Positions 37,301 to 44,656 of a stretch of 64,000 bases of DNA are shown in pieces. Both the position numbers and the translations under genes were made by a program. Within the stretch, counting starts at the first letter, position 1; every line of letters begins with the position of its first letter. This DNA comes from VRUE01 sp963762205. Its GTDB lineage: Bacteria > Actinomycetota > Thermoleophilia > Solirubrobacterales > 70-9. Under the pieces are notes generated by a model, which searched no databases, was not told the DNA's origin, and saw only the letters and a program-made list of their open reading frames with translations. The stretch is from the NCBI GenBank assembly GCA_963762205.1, contig CAVXJZ010000002.1:682001-746000 (forward strand), in the 5' to 3' direction.

Positions 37301-37461
37301 AGCAACGCCGCGACGCCCTAGGCACCGCGCCGTTCCATTTCCTCGGTCCAGTCTCCTACGTCAGCCACGAAGGCGAACGCCCGGTCGCCTTCACGTGGCG
37401 CCTCCAGACGCCGATGCCAGAGGAGCTGTTCGAGGTGGCCCGGAGCGTCGCGGCAGCATAG
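34352..37461 (+). CDS. SauUSI-like type IV restriction protein: PLD nuclease, DEAD helicase, DUF3427; two frameshifts
   Basis: The reconstructed protein has about 1034 residues. Residues about 115-260 form a PLD-family nuclease with one HKD motif, TKLHAKAWLLERGS followed by FVGSSNLS. About 315-680 is a superfamily 2 helicase: AATGTGKT (Walker A), VDEFHHA, GLTATPERLDG, and QQLGRGLRRAKGK (motif VI). The C-terminus (about 880-1034) matches DUF3427 (KPKVTQGGVLWVP, FHWESQSRQ, FHFLGPVSYVSH, FTWRLQTPMPEELFEVA). This order is that of SauUSI, which cuts DNA carrying 5-methylcytosine. Two lesions break the frame: a 4-base tandem duplication (GCCA) near 36658-36670 and one extra C in a C5 run near 36776-36781. 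The start is TTG 34352 with GGGAG upstream. Base composition looks less GC-extreme than the flanks, consistent with recent transfer. Confidence 0.8.
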
Positions 37462-37476
37462 AGGGCAACACCGGAT

Positions 37477-37493
37477 TCGAAGACGTTCTTCGA
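37477..37493 (+). terminator. Short perfect hairpin after the SauUSI-like gene
   Basis: TCGAAGA and TCTTCGA form a 7-bp perfect stem with a 3-base loop, 16 bases after the stop at 37461 and before the convergent sigma-factor stop at 37536. There is no T-run, so terminator function is only probable. Confidence 0.35.
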
Positions 37494-37535
37494 CTGTTCG
37501 CCTATCTAGGTGGCACGCCCCTGAACTGGACTGCC

Positions 37536-38246
37536 CTACGCGAGCACCTCACGCGACGCGAGGTGGGCGCCGACCTTGCGCTTGACGCGCTGGAGGGCGT
37601 TGTCGACGGTCTTGGTGTCGCACTCGAGCTTCTCGGCGGTCGCCTCGTAGGAGTGGCCGTCGAGGTAGAGGGAGAGGACGCGGGACTCGAGGTCGGAGAG
37701 GACGCCGGAGACGCCGGAGAGGCAGGAGACGAGGCTCGAGAGCTCTTCGGTGGCGATCACCTGGTTGACCGGGTCGTGGACCGAGGGGCCGGGGAGGATC
37801 TCGTCGAGGGTCGTGTCGGAGTCGCCGGCGGCCGCCGGGGTCTGGCTGAACGAGACGTACTGGTTGAGGGGTGTGTGCTTGTTGCGGGTCGCGGTCTTGA
37901 CCGCGGTGATGATCTGGCGGGTGATGCAGAGCTCCGCGAAGTTGCGGAAGCTCGACTCGCGATCGGTGCGGTAGTCGCGGATCGCCTTGTAGAGGCCGAG
38001 CAGGCCTTCCTGGATCAGGTCGTCGGACTCGCCGCCGAGCAGGAAGTAGGACGAGGCTTTGAGGCGGACGAAGCCGCGGTAGCGGCGGACGATCGCGTCG
38101 TAGGCATCGGCCCGCCCGTCCTTGGCGAGGGCGACCAGATAGTGGTCATCAAGCTCAGGTTGAGAGTTAGTGTCCGACGGCCGGAGGGAGCCGTTGAGGC
38201 GCCCCGACGGGAGTCGCATTTCCTGCGTAGGCGTAGATAGAGCCAC
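37536..38246 (-). CDS. sigH: RNA polymerase sigma factor of the SigH (Spo0H) family
   Basis: The 236-residue protein has a long match to the Bacillus SigH pattern: region 2 (GFVRLKASSYFLLGGESDDLIQEGLLGLYKAIRDYR, only key part quoted: ESDDLIQEGLLGLYKAIRDY), FAELCITRQIITAVKTATR, then region 4 (LSDLESRVLSLYLDGHSYEA and KTVDNALQRVKRKVGAHL). The start is GTG 38246 with AAAGGAGAAGG upstream. It lies next to rlmB and cysS, as in Bacillus. The target genes in this organism are unknown. It ends 75 bases from the convergent SauUSI-like gene. Confidence 0.9.
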   Translation of the reverse strand: MALSTPTQEMRLPSGRLNGSLRPSDTNSQPELDDHYLVALAKDGRADAYDAIVRRYRGFVRLKASSYFLLGGESDDLIQEGLLGLYKAIRDYRTDRESSFRNFAELCITRQIITAVKTATRNKHTPLNQYVSFSQTPAAAGDSDTTLDEILPGPSVHDPVNQVIATEELSSLVSCLSGVSGVLSDLESRVLSLYLDGHSYEATAEKLECDTKTVDNALQRVKRKVGAHLASREVLA

Positions 38247-38356
38247 AGATCCTTCTCCTTTGAAGGGTCGGTGGCGCCGCTTACCTCCCCAGAGGCGCCT
38301 TTATGGACTGGATGGCCTCAGACTCAAGCTGAGGTTCACCCTTTGTTGGCGCGGAA

Positions 38357-38384
38357 GTCTTACCGCTCTGCGGAGTTCTGTCAA
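38357..38384 (-). promoter_or_regulatory. Possible sigma-70-type promoter for sigH
   Basis: On the minus strand, TTGACA (38379-38384) is followed after 16 bases by TAAGAC (38357-38362). It would produce a leader of roughly 105 bases before the GTG at 38246. The leader contains a small hairpin, CCTCAG...CTGAGG (about 38316-38334), whose role is unknown. Confidence 0.4.
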
Positions 38385-38422
38385 CCCCCGAACTGACGTT
38401 CGTGCAACCGCCGTTGCAGGTG

Positions 38423-39088
38423 CTACCCGGGTCGGCCGCGCTGGCGGACGGCCTCGAAGAGCAGCGCCGCGGCGGCGGCGGAGACGTTGAGGGAGTCGAT
38501 CCTGCCCGCGGTCGGCAGGGCGACCAGCCCGTCGCAGGCGGACGCGACCCGAGGCCGGATCCCGCTTCCCTCGCCCCCCATGACGATGACGGTCGAGCCG
38601 CCGAGGTCGACCTCCCAGGGAGCCTGGGCGGCGCCCGCGTCGGCGCCCCAGATCCAGAAGCCGGCCTGCTTGGCCTCGCCGAGCCAGTCGGCGAGGTTGC
38701 GGACCCGGGCGACCTCGAGGTGCTCGACCGCGCCGGTGGAGGCCTTGCAGGCCACGGCGGTCACCTCCGCCGCCCGCCGTTCCGGGATGACGACGGCGGC
38801 GGCGCCGGCCAGCTCGGCCGAGCGGCAGACGGCGCCGAGGTTGCGCGGGTCCTGAACCTGGTCGAGAGCGACGATCAGCGCGCCCTCGCGGCGCAGCATC
38901 GCCACCGGGTCGCCGTAGGGATAGGGATCGACCTCGGCGACGACGCCCTGGTGGTCGGGTGAGCCGCAGAGCCGCTCGAGCTCCTCGGCGGGGGTATCCG
39001 GCGCGCGCCAGACGCGCTGCACGGCCCGCCTCCCCCGTTCCGCCTCCGCGACGGGCCGCCTGCCGTAGATGGTCTGGCTCTTCGCCAC
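38423..39088 (-). CDS. rlmB: 23S rRNA 2'-O-methyltransferase of the TrmH/RlmB family
   Basis: A SPOUT methyltransferase, expected to methylate G2251 (E. coli numbering) of 23S rRNA. The 221-residue protein has the three family motifs: LDQVQDPRNLGAVCRSAELAGA (motif 1; key asparagine-arginine), VMGGEGSGIRP (motif 2) and IDSLNVSAAAAALLFEA (motif 3, which forms the knot). It follows cysS by 15 bases, an arrangement conserved in Firmicutes and Actinobacteria. Confidence 0.93.
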   Translation of the reverse strand: MAKSQTIYGRRPVAEAERGRRAVQRVWRAPDTPAEELERLCGSPDHQGVVAEVDPYPYGDPVAMLRREGALIVALDQVQDPRNLGAVCRSAELAGAAAVVIPERRAAEVTAVACKASTGAVEHLEVARVRNLADWLGEAKQAGFWIWGADAGAAQAPWEVDLGGSTVIVMGGEGSGIRPRVASACDGLVALPTAGRIDSLNVSAAAAALLFEAVRQRGRPG

Positions 39089-39103
39089 CTCAGGGCCTCC
39101 GCC

Positions 39104-40501
39104 TCAGCCCCTGGGCACGAGGCGGGCGCCGTCGGCCGAATCGCGGACCTCCCAGCCCAGCTCGGCCAGCTCGTCGCGAATCGCGTCGGCGCGCTCGAAG
39201 TCCTTCGCCGCCCGCGCCTCCTCGCGCTGAGCGAGAAGCTCCCGGGCCTCGCCGTCGGCCTCAGCTCCCTGATCCGGCTGGGCAAGGGAAGCGAGCCCGA
39301 CGAGCTCGAGCATCTCCCCCACTGCACCGGGGGCGCCCCAAACCCCGTCTCGGTTGGCTTCGCCGAGGAGCTCGAACAGCTGGGCCAGGGCTCTCGGTGT
39401 GTTGAAGTCATCGGCCAGCGCGTCCTTGAACTGCTCCAGGCGCTCCGCGGCCGGGGAGCCGGGGGTGGCCCCCGAGGAGCCTCCCCGCTGTTGCTCCGAA
39501 GGGGCCGCCCCCGGCTCCCCCTCTGCGTGCTCCCTGAAGAAGTTCCTGATCCGCTCGCAGCGGGTCACCGATTCCTCCATCTCATCAGGCCCGAATGCCA
39601 ACGGCTGTCGGTAGTGCCCGGAGATCAGGTAGAGGACCACCGCCTCGCGCCCGTAGCGGTCGAGCGCCTCGGAGAGCTGGAAGATGTTGCCCTCCGACTT
39701 CGACATCTTCTCGGCGTCGGCCTCGACCATCCCGTTGTGCATCCAGATCCGCGCGAAGCCGCGGCCGGCCGCCTCGGACTGGGCGATCTCGTTCTCGTGG
39801 TGGGGGAAGACGAGGTCCGAGCCGCCGCCGTGGATCGCGAAGGAGGGCCCCAGCTCGCGCTCGGCCATCACCGAGCACTCGATGTGCCAGGCGGGGCGCC
39901 CGCGGCCCCAGGGGGACTCCCAGCTCGTGTCCTCGCCCTCCTTTTGGGATTTCCAGAGGGCGAAGTCGAGCGGGCTCTCCTTCAGCGACTCGGCGCCCGC
40001 CTCCTCGCCCTGGTCCATGTCCTCGGGGCGGCGGTTGGAGAGCTTGCCGTAGCCGTCGAAGCTGCCGACCCGGAAGTAGACGTCGCCGCCGGACTCGTAG
40101 GCGTGGCTGCCGTCGACCAGCTCGGCGATCAGCTCGACGATGCCGTCGACGGTCTCGGTGGCGAGCGGCTCGGCGTCGGGCCGGCCCAGGCCGAGCCTCT
40201 CGGTGTCCTCGATGTAGGCGGCGGTCATCCGCGCCGCGAACTCGTCGGAGGGCTCGCCCGCCTCGCCGGCGGCGGCGTAGATCTTGTCGTTGATGTCGGT
40301 GACGTTGATCACGAGCCGGGTCGCGTAGCCCTCTGCGCGCAGGAAGCGGGCGAGCAGCGAGAAGACGACGAAGGGCCGGGCGTTGCCGATGTGGATGCGG
40401 CTGTAGACGGTCGGCCCGCAGGCGTAGATGCCGACCTCCGCCGCCGGGTCGAGAGCGGCCGGCTCGCCGCTCAGGGTGTCCTTGATCCGAACCTCGCGCA
40501 T
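39104..40501 (-). CDS. cysS: Cysteinyl-tRNA synthetase
   Basis: Charges tRNA-Cys. The 465-residue class I synthetase has the HIGH-type motif in TVYSRIHIGNARPF, the KMSKS motif in ADAEKMSKSEGN, and zinc ligands in ACGPTVYS, WHIECSVMA and HHENEIAQSE. A 20-bp-arm inverted repeat (39453-39520) falls in frame after RIRNFFREHA and encodes a Gly/Ser/Pro/Gln-rich stretch (GEPGAAPSEQQRGGSSGA) that is atypical for the family and disrupts only a linker region. The anticodon-binding helices follow. It is upstream of rlmB. Confidence 0.95.
   Translation of the reverse strand: MREVRIKDTLSGEPAALDPAAEVGIYACGPTVYSRIHIGNARPFVVFSLLARFLRAEGYATRLVINVTDINDKIYAAAGEAGEPSDEFAARMTAAYIEDTERLGLGRPDAEPLATETVDGIVELIAELVDGSHAYESGGDVYFRVGSFDGYGKLSNRRPEDMDQGEEAGAESLKESPLDFALWKSQKEGEDTSWESPWGRGRPAWHIECSVMAERELGPSFAIHGGGSDLVFPHHENEIAQSEAAGRGFARIWMHNGMVEADAEKMSKSEGNIFQLSEALDRYGREAVVLYLISGHYRQPLAFGPDEMEESVTRCERIRNFFREHAEGEPGAAPSEQQRGGSSGATPGSPAAERLEQFKDALADDFNTPRALAQLFELLGEANRDGVWGAPGAVGEMLELVGLASLAQPDQGAEADGEARELLAQREEARAAKDFERADAIRDELAELGWEVRDSADGARLVPRG
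39453..39520. repeat. Inverted repeat inside the cysS coding region
   Basis: Arms 39453-39472 and 39501-39520 are 20 bases each and match at 19 of 20 positions (the mismatch still gives a G-U pair), separated by 28 bases. The element keeps the cysS frame. The transcript would fold into a very stable hairpin. It resembles the palindromic elements that insert in frame into protein genes in Rickettsia, but no second copy was recognised in the window. Confidence 0.7.
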
Positions 40502-40605
40502 CGCGGTCGCAGCTTACGGCCGCGCGGGGTCGATTCGACCCCTGGCTCATTCATCGCCCGAAGGCCGAAGGGGGCGAAGTCGCCGCGACCGGGCCTCATC
40601 TGGAG

Positions 40606-40878
40606 GTGAGCCACTCGAAGGGCCGAGCAGAGAGCACCGACGCAGCGTGGGCGTTGATCGAAGAGCTATTGCGGACGTCTTTCGCTCTCTCGGACACCCT
40701 CTCGTCGTTGCTCGAGGATCTTCCAGAGCACGCCTTTCCCGGCGAGGACAACGCTGCCGTGCTGCTGGAGATGGTCGTCGGCAGCTGTCGCCCGGCAATC
40801 GATGCGGCCGGCGAGCGAGAGTGCAGGGCGGCGACCGCACTGATCGGAGATCCCGCAGCCGCGCCAGCCGCTGCCTGA
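40606..40878 (+). CDS. Small helical protein of unknown function
   Basis: The 90-residue protein starts at ATG 40606 (MSHSKGRAESTDAAWALIEE) and contains an acidic, helical core (LLRTSFALSDTLSSLLEDLP then AFPGEDNAAVLLEMVVGSCRPA). It has no membrane segment. The composition and the regular hydrophobic spacing look like a real conserved protein. I believe similar proteins occur in Thermoleophilia, but no function is known to me. It is divergent from cysS. Confidence 0.6.
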   Translation: MSHSKGRAESTDAAWALIEELLRTSFALSDTLSSLLEDLPEHAFPGEDNAAVLLEMVVGSCRPAIDAAGERECRAATALIGDPAAAPAAA

Positions 40879-40882
40879 GCCC

Positions 40883-41830
40883 TCAAAGTGCAGCTCGTAG
40901 TCGTTTGCGCACGGTGCGCCGGGTGCCGGACGCGTCCCGCACCCGGGCGATCGCGAGGACGCGGCGCGATGCCCGACCGCTGCGCAGCAGGCGCAGCCTG
41001 TAGCCGCGGACCCGCAACCTCACCGCCCTCACCCTCCCTGCGCCGATCCTGAAGCGGGCGCGGGCGAGCACCACGCGTCGCCCCCTTGCCGACCTCGCAG
41101 CGCCATGGGACCTGACGAATGTCCTCAGAACGAGCACTCCCGAGCAAGGGGGGGACTGCTCGCCCGCTGGCCAGCGAAGTCGCAGCCGCGCGATGCCGCG
41201 GCGACTCACCCGCAGTCGCCTGCCGAGCAGCTTGACCGTGACCGAGGTATCCGGGGTCGCGCCGGCGGGCTGTGGCGGGCCGGGCATCCCCGGCGCCTCG
41301 AAGGCCCCCTGGTCGCGCACCGCGGCTCCGTCGCCGTCGCCGTCCAGCGGCCGCGGGGAGCCGAGGAAATCCGCCACCAGGCCGCCCGGCGCCGGGTTGC
41401 CGGCGTCGATCGAGGGTGAGCCCGGCAACAGCGCCAGGTCGGCCGGAGCGCCGTAGGACCCCGGCGAGGCGAACAGCGGGTCGGCGTCGATGTTTCCGGT
41501 GGCGATGTCGAGTGCGCCCATGGCGATGTCGGTGCCGCCCGGCTCGAGGTTCGAGTAGCGGATCGTAAGGTCCGCGGGGGCCCCCGTGCCGACTTGGCGT
41601 AAGGGAAGGCGAAGCCGCGCAGGATCGAGTTCTCGATCAACAGGTCGGCTTCGCCGCTTGACTCCGCCCACGAGCTCACCCCCCTGCCGGTGCCGGTGCT
41701 TTCCTGGACGATCGTCAAATGGTCGGCGCTCGCGCTGGAGTCGGCTGCCGGGCCGCTCCTGGCTTCCAGCGCCGTCGCTTCGCCGTTGACCAGCACGAGA
41801 AGGGGGAGCACTTGCACGGTTCCGCAGGCG
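40883..41830 (-). pseudogene. Remnant of a secreted beta-helix (choice-of-anchor type) protein
   Basis: The readable C-terminal part contains YSNLEPGGTDIAMGALDI and SPSIDAGNPAPGGLVADFLG followed by RPLDGDGDGAAVRDQGAFE, the signature ending of parallel beta-helix polymorphic-outer-membrane-like proteins, and then a basic C-terminal domain rich in RLRVR-type strands. Upstream residues (VQESTGTGRGVSSWAESSGE, then LLIENSILRGFAFPYAKS) are in another frame, with a shift near 41580-41590. No start or signal peptide is found before about 41830, where the GAF-GGDEF gene begins on the other strand. The gene is thus both 5'-truncated and frameshifted. Confidence 0.65.
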
Positions 41831-41872
41831 AGACTACTTATGTAATTCGAACCGCGATCCGATAGAAACAGC

Positions 41873-42874
41873 GTGGAAAGCAGGCAAACCGAAACACTGC
41901 TCCGCCTCGGCCAGCCCCGTTTCCGGAACTTCTCGGATGCGGCCGATTCCGCGCTCCGCGCGCTCTCCGAGGCGATCCCCGGCGCGATCGTTTTGGGCCA
42001 GCTCGAGCCCGACGAGCACGGCTGCAAGGTGACCGACGTCCGGGGCACCGGCCCAGGTGGCGTCGGCAAGGGCGCGGTCCTGACCCTGGCAAGCTCCGCA
42101 AACAGCGATCCGCCCCCCGCGGACCCCAACCAAGGCCGCTCGCCGAGCGGCGAGCTTCTCGACCGGTCCTCCCTTGAGCAACTCGGCGCGCGAGCCTCTC
42201 TGGTGATTCCGCTCGAGATGAGCAACGGCAGAATCGTCGGCGTCCTCGCCGCCCTGAACTCGAACGCCGACGTCTACGGCACCGAGCACGCTGCGATGCT
42301 CAGCGTGGCCGCGCGGCTACTCGGCCACGAATGGGAGAGCGTCGAGCAGCGGGCCGAGTTGCGACGGCTCCGACGACGCGCCTCCGTGGGCACCGACATC
42401 GATGCAGAGACCGGGCTTCCAAGCCGCGACGGCTTCCTCGATCTGCTGGACCACGAGTGGAGACTGGCCAACCGGGGGACCGTGGAGTCGGTCCTCGTGG
42501 CCTTCAAGATCGACGGGGGCCCCGACCCGACACCCAATGGCGGCGCGATGAGCAAGCTCGCTTCAAAGATCGTCGCCGAGGTGCTGGAGGGCAGTGCCCG
42601 GGCAACCGATCGGGTCGGCCGGGTCGGCCCCGCCACCTTCGCAACGGTCCTGGTCGGCTGCCGCCCTGATCGGGCACCCGCCTTCGTCGGGCGCTTCCAG
42701 GCGGCCCTGCGGCGCGTCACCGAGGGGCGTGACCCACAGGTCGAGCTGTCGCTTGGCGTTCAGACCCTGACCGGGGCGCCGTCCTCCGAGGTTGTGCTGA
42801 AGCTCGCGGAAGCTGCCGCCGAGACTCCGGAGGAGCAGCACCGGACCCTGGCGACCCAGGAGGCGAGCAGATGA
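41873..42874 (+). CDS. GAF domain plus degenerate GGDEF domain protein
   Basis: The 333-residue protein starts at GTG 41873. Residues about 20-160 resemble a GAF domain (LVIPLEMSNGRIVGVLAALN). Residues about 180-320 have the outline of a diguanylate cyclase (ETGLPSRDGFLDLLDHEWRL, then VELSLGVQTLTG), but the GGDEF signature is replaced (RVGRVGPATFATVLVG). The catalytic glycines and acids are missing, so it is unlikely to make c-di-GMP. It overlaps the next gene by four bases (ATGA). The pair is probably a regulatory module. Confidence 0.7.
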   Translation: MESRQTETLLRLGQPRFRNFSDAADSALRALSEAIPGAIVLGQLEPDEHGCKVTDVRGTGPGGVGKGAVLTLASSANSDPPPADPNQGRSPSGELLDRSSLEQLGARASLVIPLEMSNGRIVGVLAALNSNADVYGTEHAAMLSVAARLLGHEWESVEQRAELRRLRRRASVGTDIDAETGLPSRDGFLDLLDHEWRLANRGTVESVLVAFKIDGGPDPTPNGGAMSKLASKIVAEVLEGSARATDRVGRVGPATFATVLVGCRPDRAPAFVGRFQAALRRVTEGRDPQVELSLGVQTLTGAPSSEVVLKLAEAAAETPEEQHRTLATQEASR

Positions 42875-43809
42875 ACGAGAGCGCGGCGGTAGGGGCCCGC
42901 CCGAGCGCAGCGGGGTTCGCGCCCGGAGCGCCGGGAGTCACCGCTCCGTCGGTTCCCGACCGTCACGGCGCCTTCCTTACCGACGTGATCGCCGAGCTCG
43001 GCTTCGCTGCTCGCGAGACGGTCGCGAACGCCATCGAGGCGACCCGCCAGACGTCGGGTACCCCCGAGGGCCACCTGCTGGAGAGCGGCGTGATTGACGA
43101 GCAGCAGCTCGCCCTGGCGGTCGCCGAGCGAAACGGGCTCGACCACGTCGATCTCGACCGCTTCAAGGTCGACCCCGAGGCGGTCGCCATGATCGGCAAG
43201 TCCACAGCGACGCGCTACGCGGCTCTGCCGATCGCCTTCGCCACCGACGGAGCACTGCTCGTTGCGATCGAGGACCCGTACAACATGCTGGGGATCAGCG
43301 ACATCGAGGTGATGACCAGGAGCGAGGTCCGGCCCGTCATCGCCGCCCGGACCCAGATCCAGCGCCTGATAGGTCAACTCCCCGAGGGAGTGCCCCCGCC
43401 GGTACCCGAGACCCCGCCGCTTCCCCCCCAACCCGTGCCGGCTGTTCCCGAGCCCGACTCGCCACCGGGACGCAACGGCTCCGAGTCGAGCGGCGATGTC
43501 TCCCAGTCGAGCGGCGATGGAGAGGGCGATGCCGAGCTGGGAGAGCTCTCGGCGGCGCTCGCCACACTTCAGGAGAAGATGCGCCACGCCGGTGACCTGA
43601 TCGACGCCGTCGAACAGGAGCGGCGGCAAAGCGCCGGGCGGGAGCGGGAGCTCGAGCAGCGGCTCGACGAGGCGCAGGAGCGCATCTCCGCGCTCGTGGA
43701 GAGCCAGTCGAAGACGGACACCGCCGTCGAGCTCGCGAACACGGCAACCGAGAAGCTCGCCGAGCTTCGTGCGGTCCTCGGCGAGGGCCGCAGTCTGGTG
43801 GAGCCGTAG
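42871..43809 (+). CDS. Orphan MshEN/GspE N-terminal-domain protein with coiled coil
   Basis: The 312-residue protein has an MshEN (T2SSE_N) domain at about 30-170: HLLESGVIDEQQLALAVAER, then YAALPIAFATDGALLVAIED and MLGISDIEVMTRSEV. This is the N-terminal domain of type II/IV secretion ATPases such as GspE and PilB, but no ATPase domain follows. Instead there is a proline-rich linker (about 172-205) and a charged coiled coil (about 225-310). MshEN domains bind c-di-GMP in some secretion ATPases. Co-translation with a degenerate GGDEF protein suggests a nucleotide-sensing scaffold; this is inferred. Confidence 0.72.
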   Translation: MNESAAVGARPSAAGFAPGAPGVTAPSVPDRHGAFLTDVIAELGFAARETVANAIEATRQTSGTPEGHLLESGVIDEQQLALAVAERNGLDHVDLDRFKVDPEAVAMIGKSTATRYAALPIAFATDGALLVAIEDPYNMLGISDIEVMTRSEVRPVIAARTQIQRLIGQLPEGVPPPVPETPPLPPQPVPAVPEPDSPPGRNGSESSGDVSQSSGDGEGDAELGELSAALATLQEKMRHAGDLIDAVEQERRQSAGRERELEQRLDEAQERISALVESQSKTDTAVELANTATEKLAELRAVLGEGRSLVEP

Positions 43810-43944
43810 TGCGTCCTTCGAGGTAGCCGTGGATATAGGTCGGAGCCGTCAGGGACAGGGTCCTCGACGATCTGCGGACCGCCGCTCGGCTGGCGAAACC
43901 AGAGCGGTGAACCCGCTGTCGGCCGATGGCGGTTCTGCTACTTT

Positions 43945-43954
43945 CATGTACATG
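43945..43954. promoter_or_regulatory. Palindrome CATGTACATG over the antitoxin start
   Basis: A perfect 10-bp palindrome that contains TGTACA and covers the antitoxin's ATG. YefM- and Axe-type antitoxins autoregulate through TGTACA-core palindromes, so this is a plausible operator. One copy only. Confidence 0.45.
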
Positions 43955-44224
43955 AGCAAGACGGTCGGTGTCGCGGAGCTGCGGCAGAACCTGAGCATCT
44001 ACCTGCGGCGCGTCAGAAAAGGCGAGCGCCTGGTGGTGACCGATCGCAATCGACCGGTGGCCGAGCTCGGCCCGGCGCCGACGACGGGGCCCGACCTCGA
44101 CCGGCTGATCGCCGAGGGACTGGTCTCGCGCCCGGTGCGAGCGGGGCTGCCGGAGCCGCTGGAACTGACCGGCGATCCGCAGGCCCTGAGCCGTGCGCTC
44201 GATGACATCCGCGGCGATCGCTGA
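43946..44224 (+). CDS. Phd/YefM-family antitoxin
   Basis: The 92-residue protein (MYMSKTVGVAELRQNLSIYL; a second ATG at 43952 is equally possible) has the Phd/YefM N-terminal DNA-binding fold (VAELRQNLSIYLRRVRKGE followed by LVVTDRNRPVAELGP). The C-terminal part is the likely toxin-neutralising region. The open frame continues upstream to 43769 but lacks protein character there. The VapC toxin follows after three bases. Confidence 0.88.
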   Translation: MYMSKTVGVAELRQNLSIYLRRVRKGERLVVTDRNRPVAELGPAPTTGPDLDRLIAEGLVSRPVRAGLPEPLELTGDPQALSRALDDIRGDR

Positions 44225-44227
44225 GCG

Positions 44228-44641
44228 GTGGCGATCTTCTACGCGGATGCCTCTGCGCTGGTCAAGCTCCTTCGCGAGGAGGCCGAGACGAGCGCCCTGC
44301 GGGCGTTTCTCGAGGGCGCCGACCTGGTCAGCAGCGAGCTGATCCTGACCGAGATCCCACGCGCGGTGCGCCGCGCTGCCGCATACGACCCCGCGCTTCC
44401 GCTCGACCTGCTGCTGGAACGCGCGGGGGAGTTGGTCGACGCGGTCGCGCTGCGCCCGCTGGACCGCGCTCTGCTCGCCGGCGCCGGGGCAATCGCCGAG
44501 CCGGCGCTGCGGGCCCTCGACGCAGTCCATGTCGTGTCGGCCGTAGATCTGGCTCCAATCGAGGCGTTCGTAAGCTACGACGAGCGCCAGGCTGCCGCCG
44601 CACGGCTCGCCGGCTTGCGAACGATGGCGCCGGGCACCTGA
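44228..44641 (+). CDS. VapC-family PIN-domain toxin
   Basis: A 137-residue RNase of the PIN fold, starting at GTG 44228. The acidic metal-binding residues are present: Asp7 in FYADASALVKL, Glu42 in ILTEIPRAV, Asp98 in LRALDAVHVVSA and Asp118 in FVSYDERQ. Such toxins cleave tRNA or rRNA to arrest growth. It is three bases downstream of the Phd/YefM-like antitoxin. The pairing of a VapC toxin with a Phd-type antitoxin is a known combination. Confidence 0.9.
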   Translation: MAIFYADASALVKLLREEAETSALRAFLEGADLVSSELILTEIPRAVRRAAAYDPALPLDLLLERAGELVDAVALRPLDRALLAGAGAIAEPALRALDAVHVVSAVDLAPIEAFVSYDERQAAAARLAGLRTMAPGT

Positions 44642-44656
44642 GCGCTCGGCCGGCGC

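Noticed and set aside
33109..37461. tRNA-Thr as an attachment site for an island carrying the SauUSI-like gene
   Set aside because: A GNAT gene lies between them, no integrase is present, and no repeat of the tRNA 3' end was seen near 37.5 kb.
34352..37461. A DISARM or Druantia defence system
   Set aside because: The helicase is fused to PLD and DUF3427 and has no DUF1998 or methylase partner, so a SauUSI-like enzyme fits better.
37462..37560. A short protein-like stretch (NTGFEDVLRLFAYLGGTPLN) after the SauUSI-like gene
   Set aside because: It is only about 30 residues long and runs into the antisense of sigH, with no start signal.
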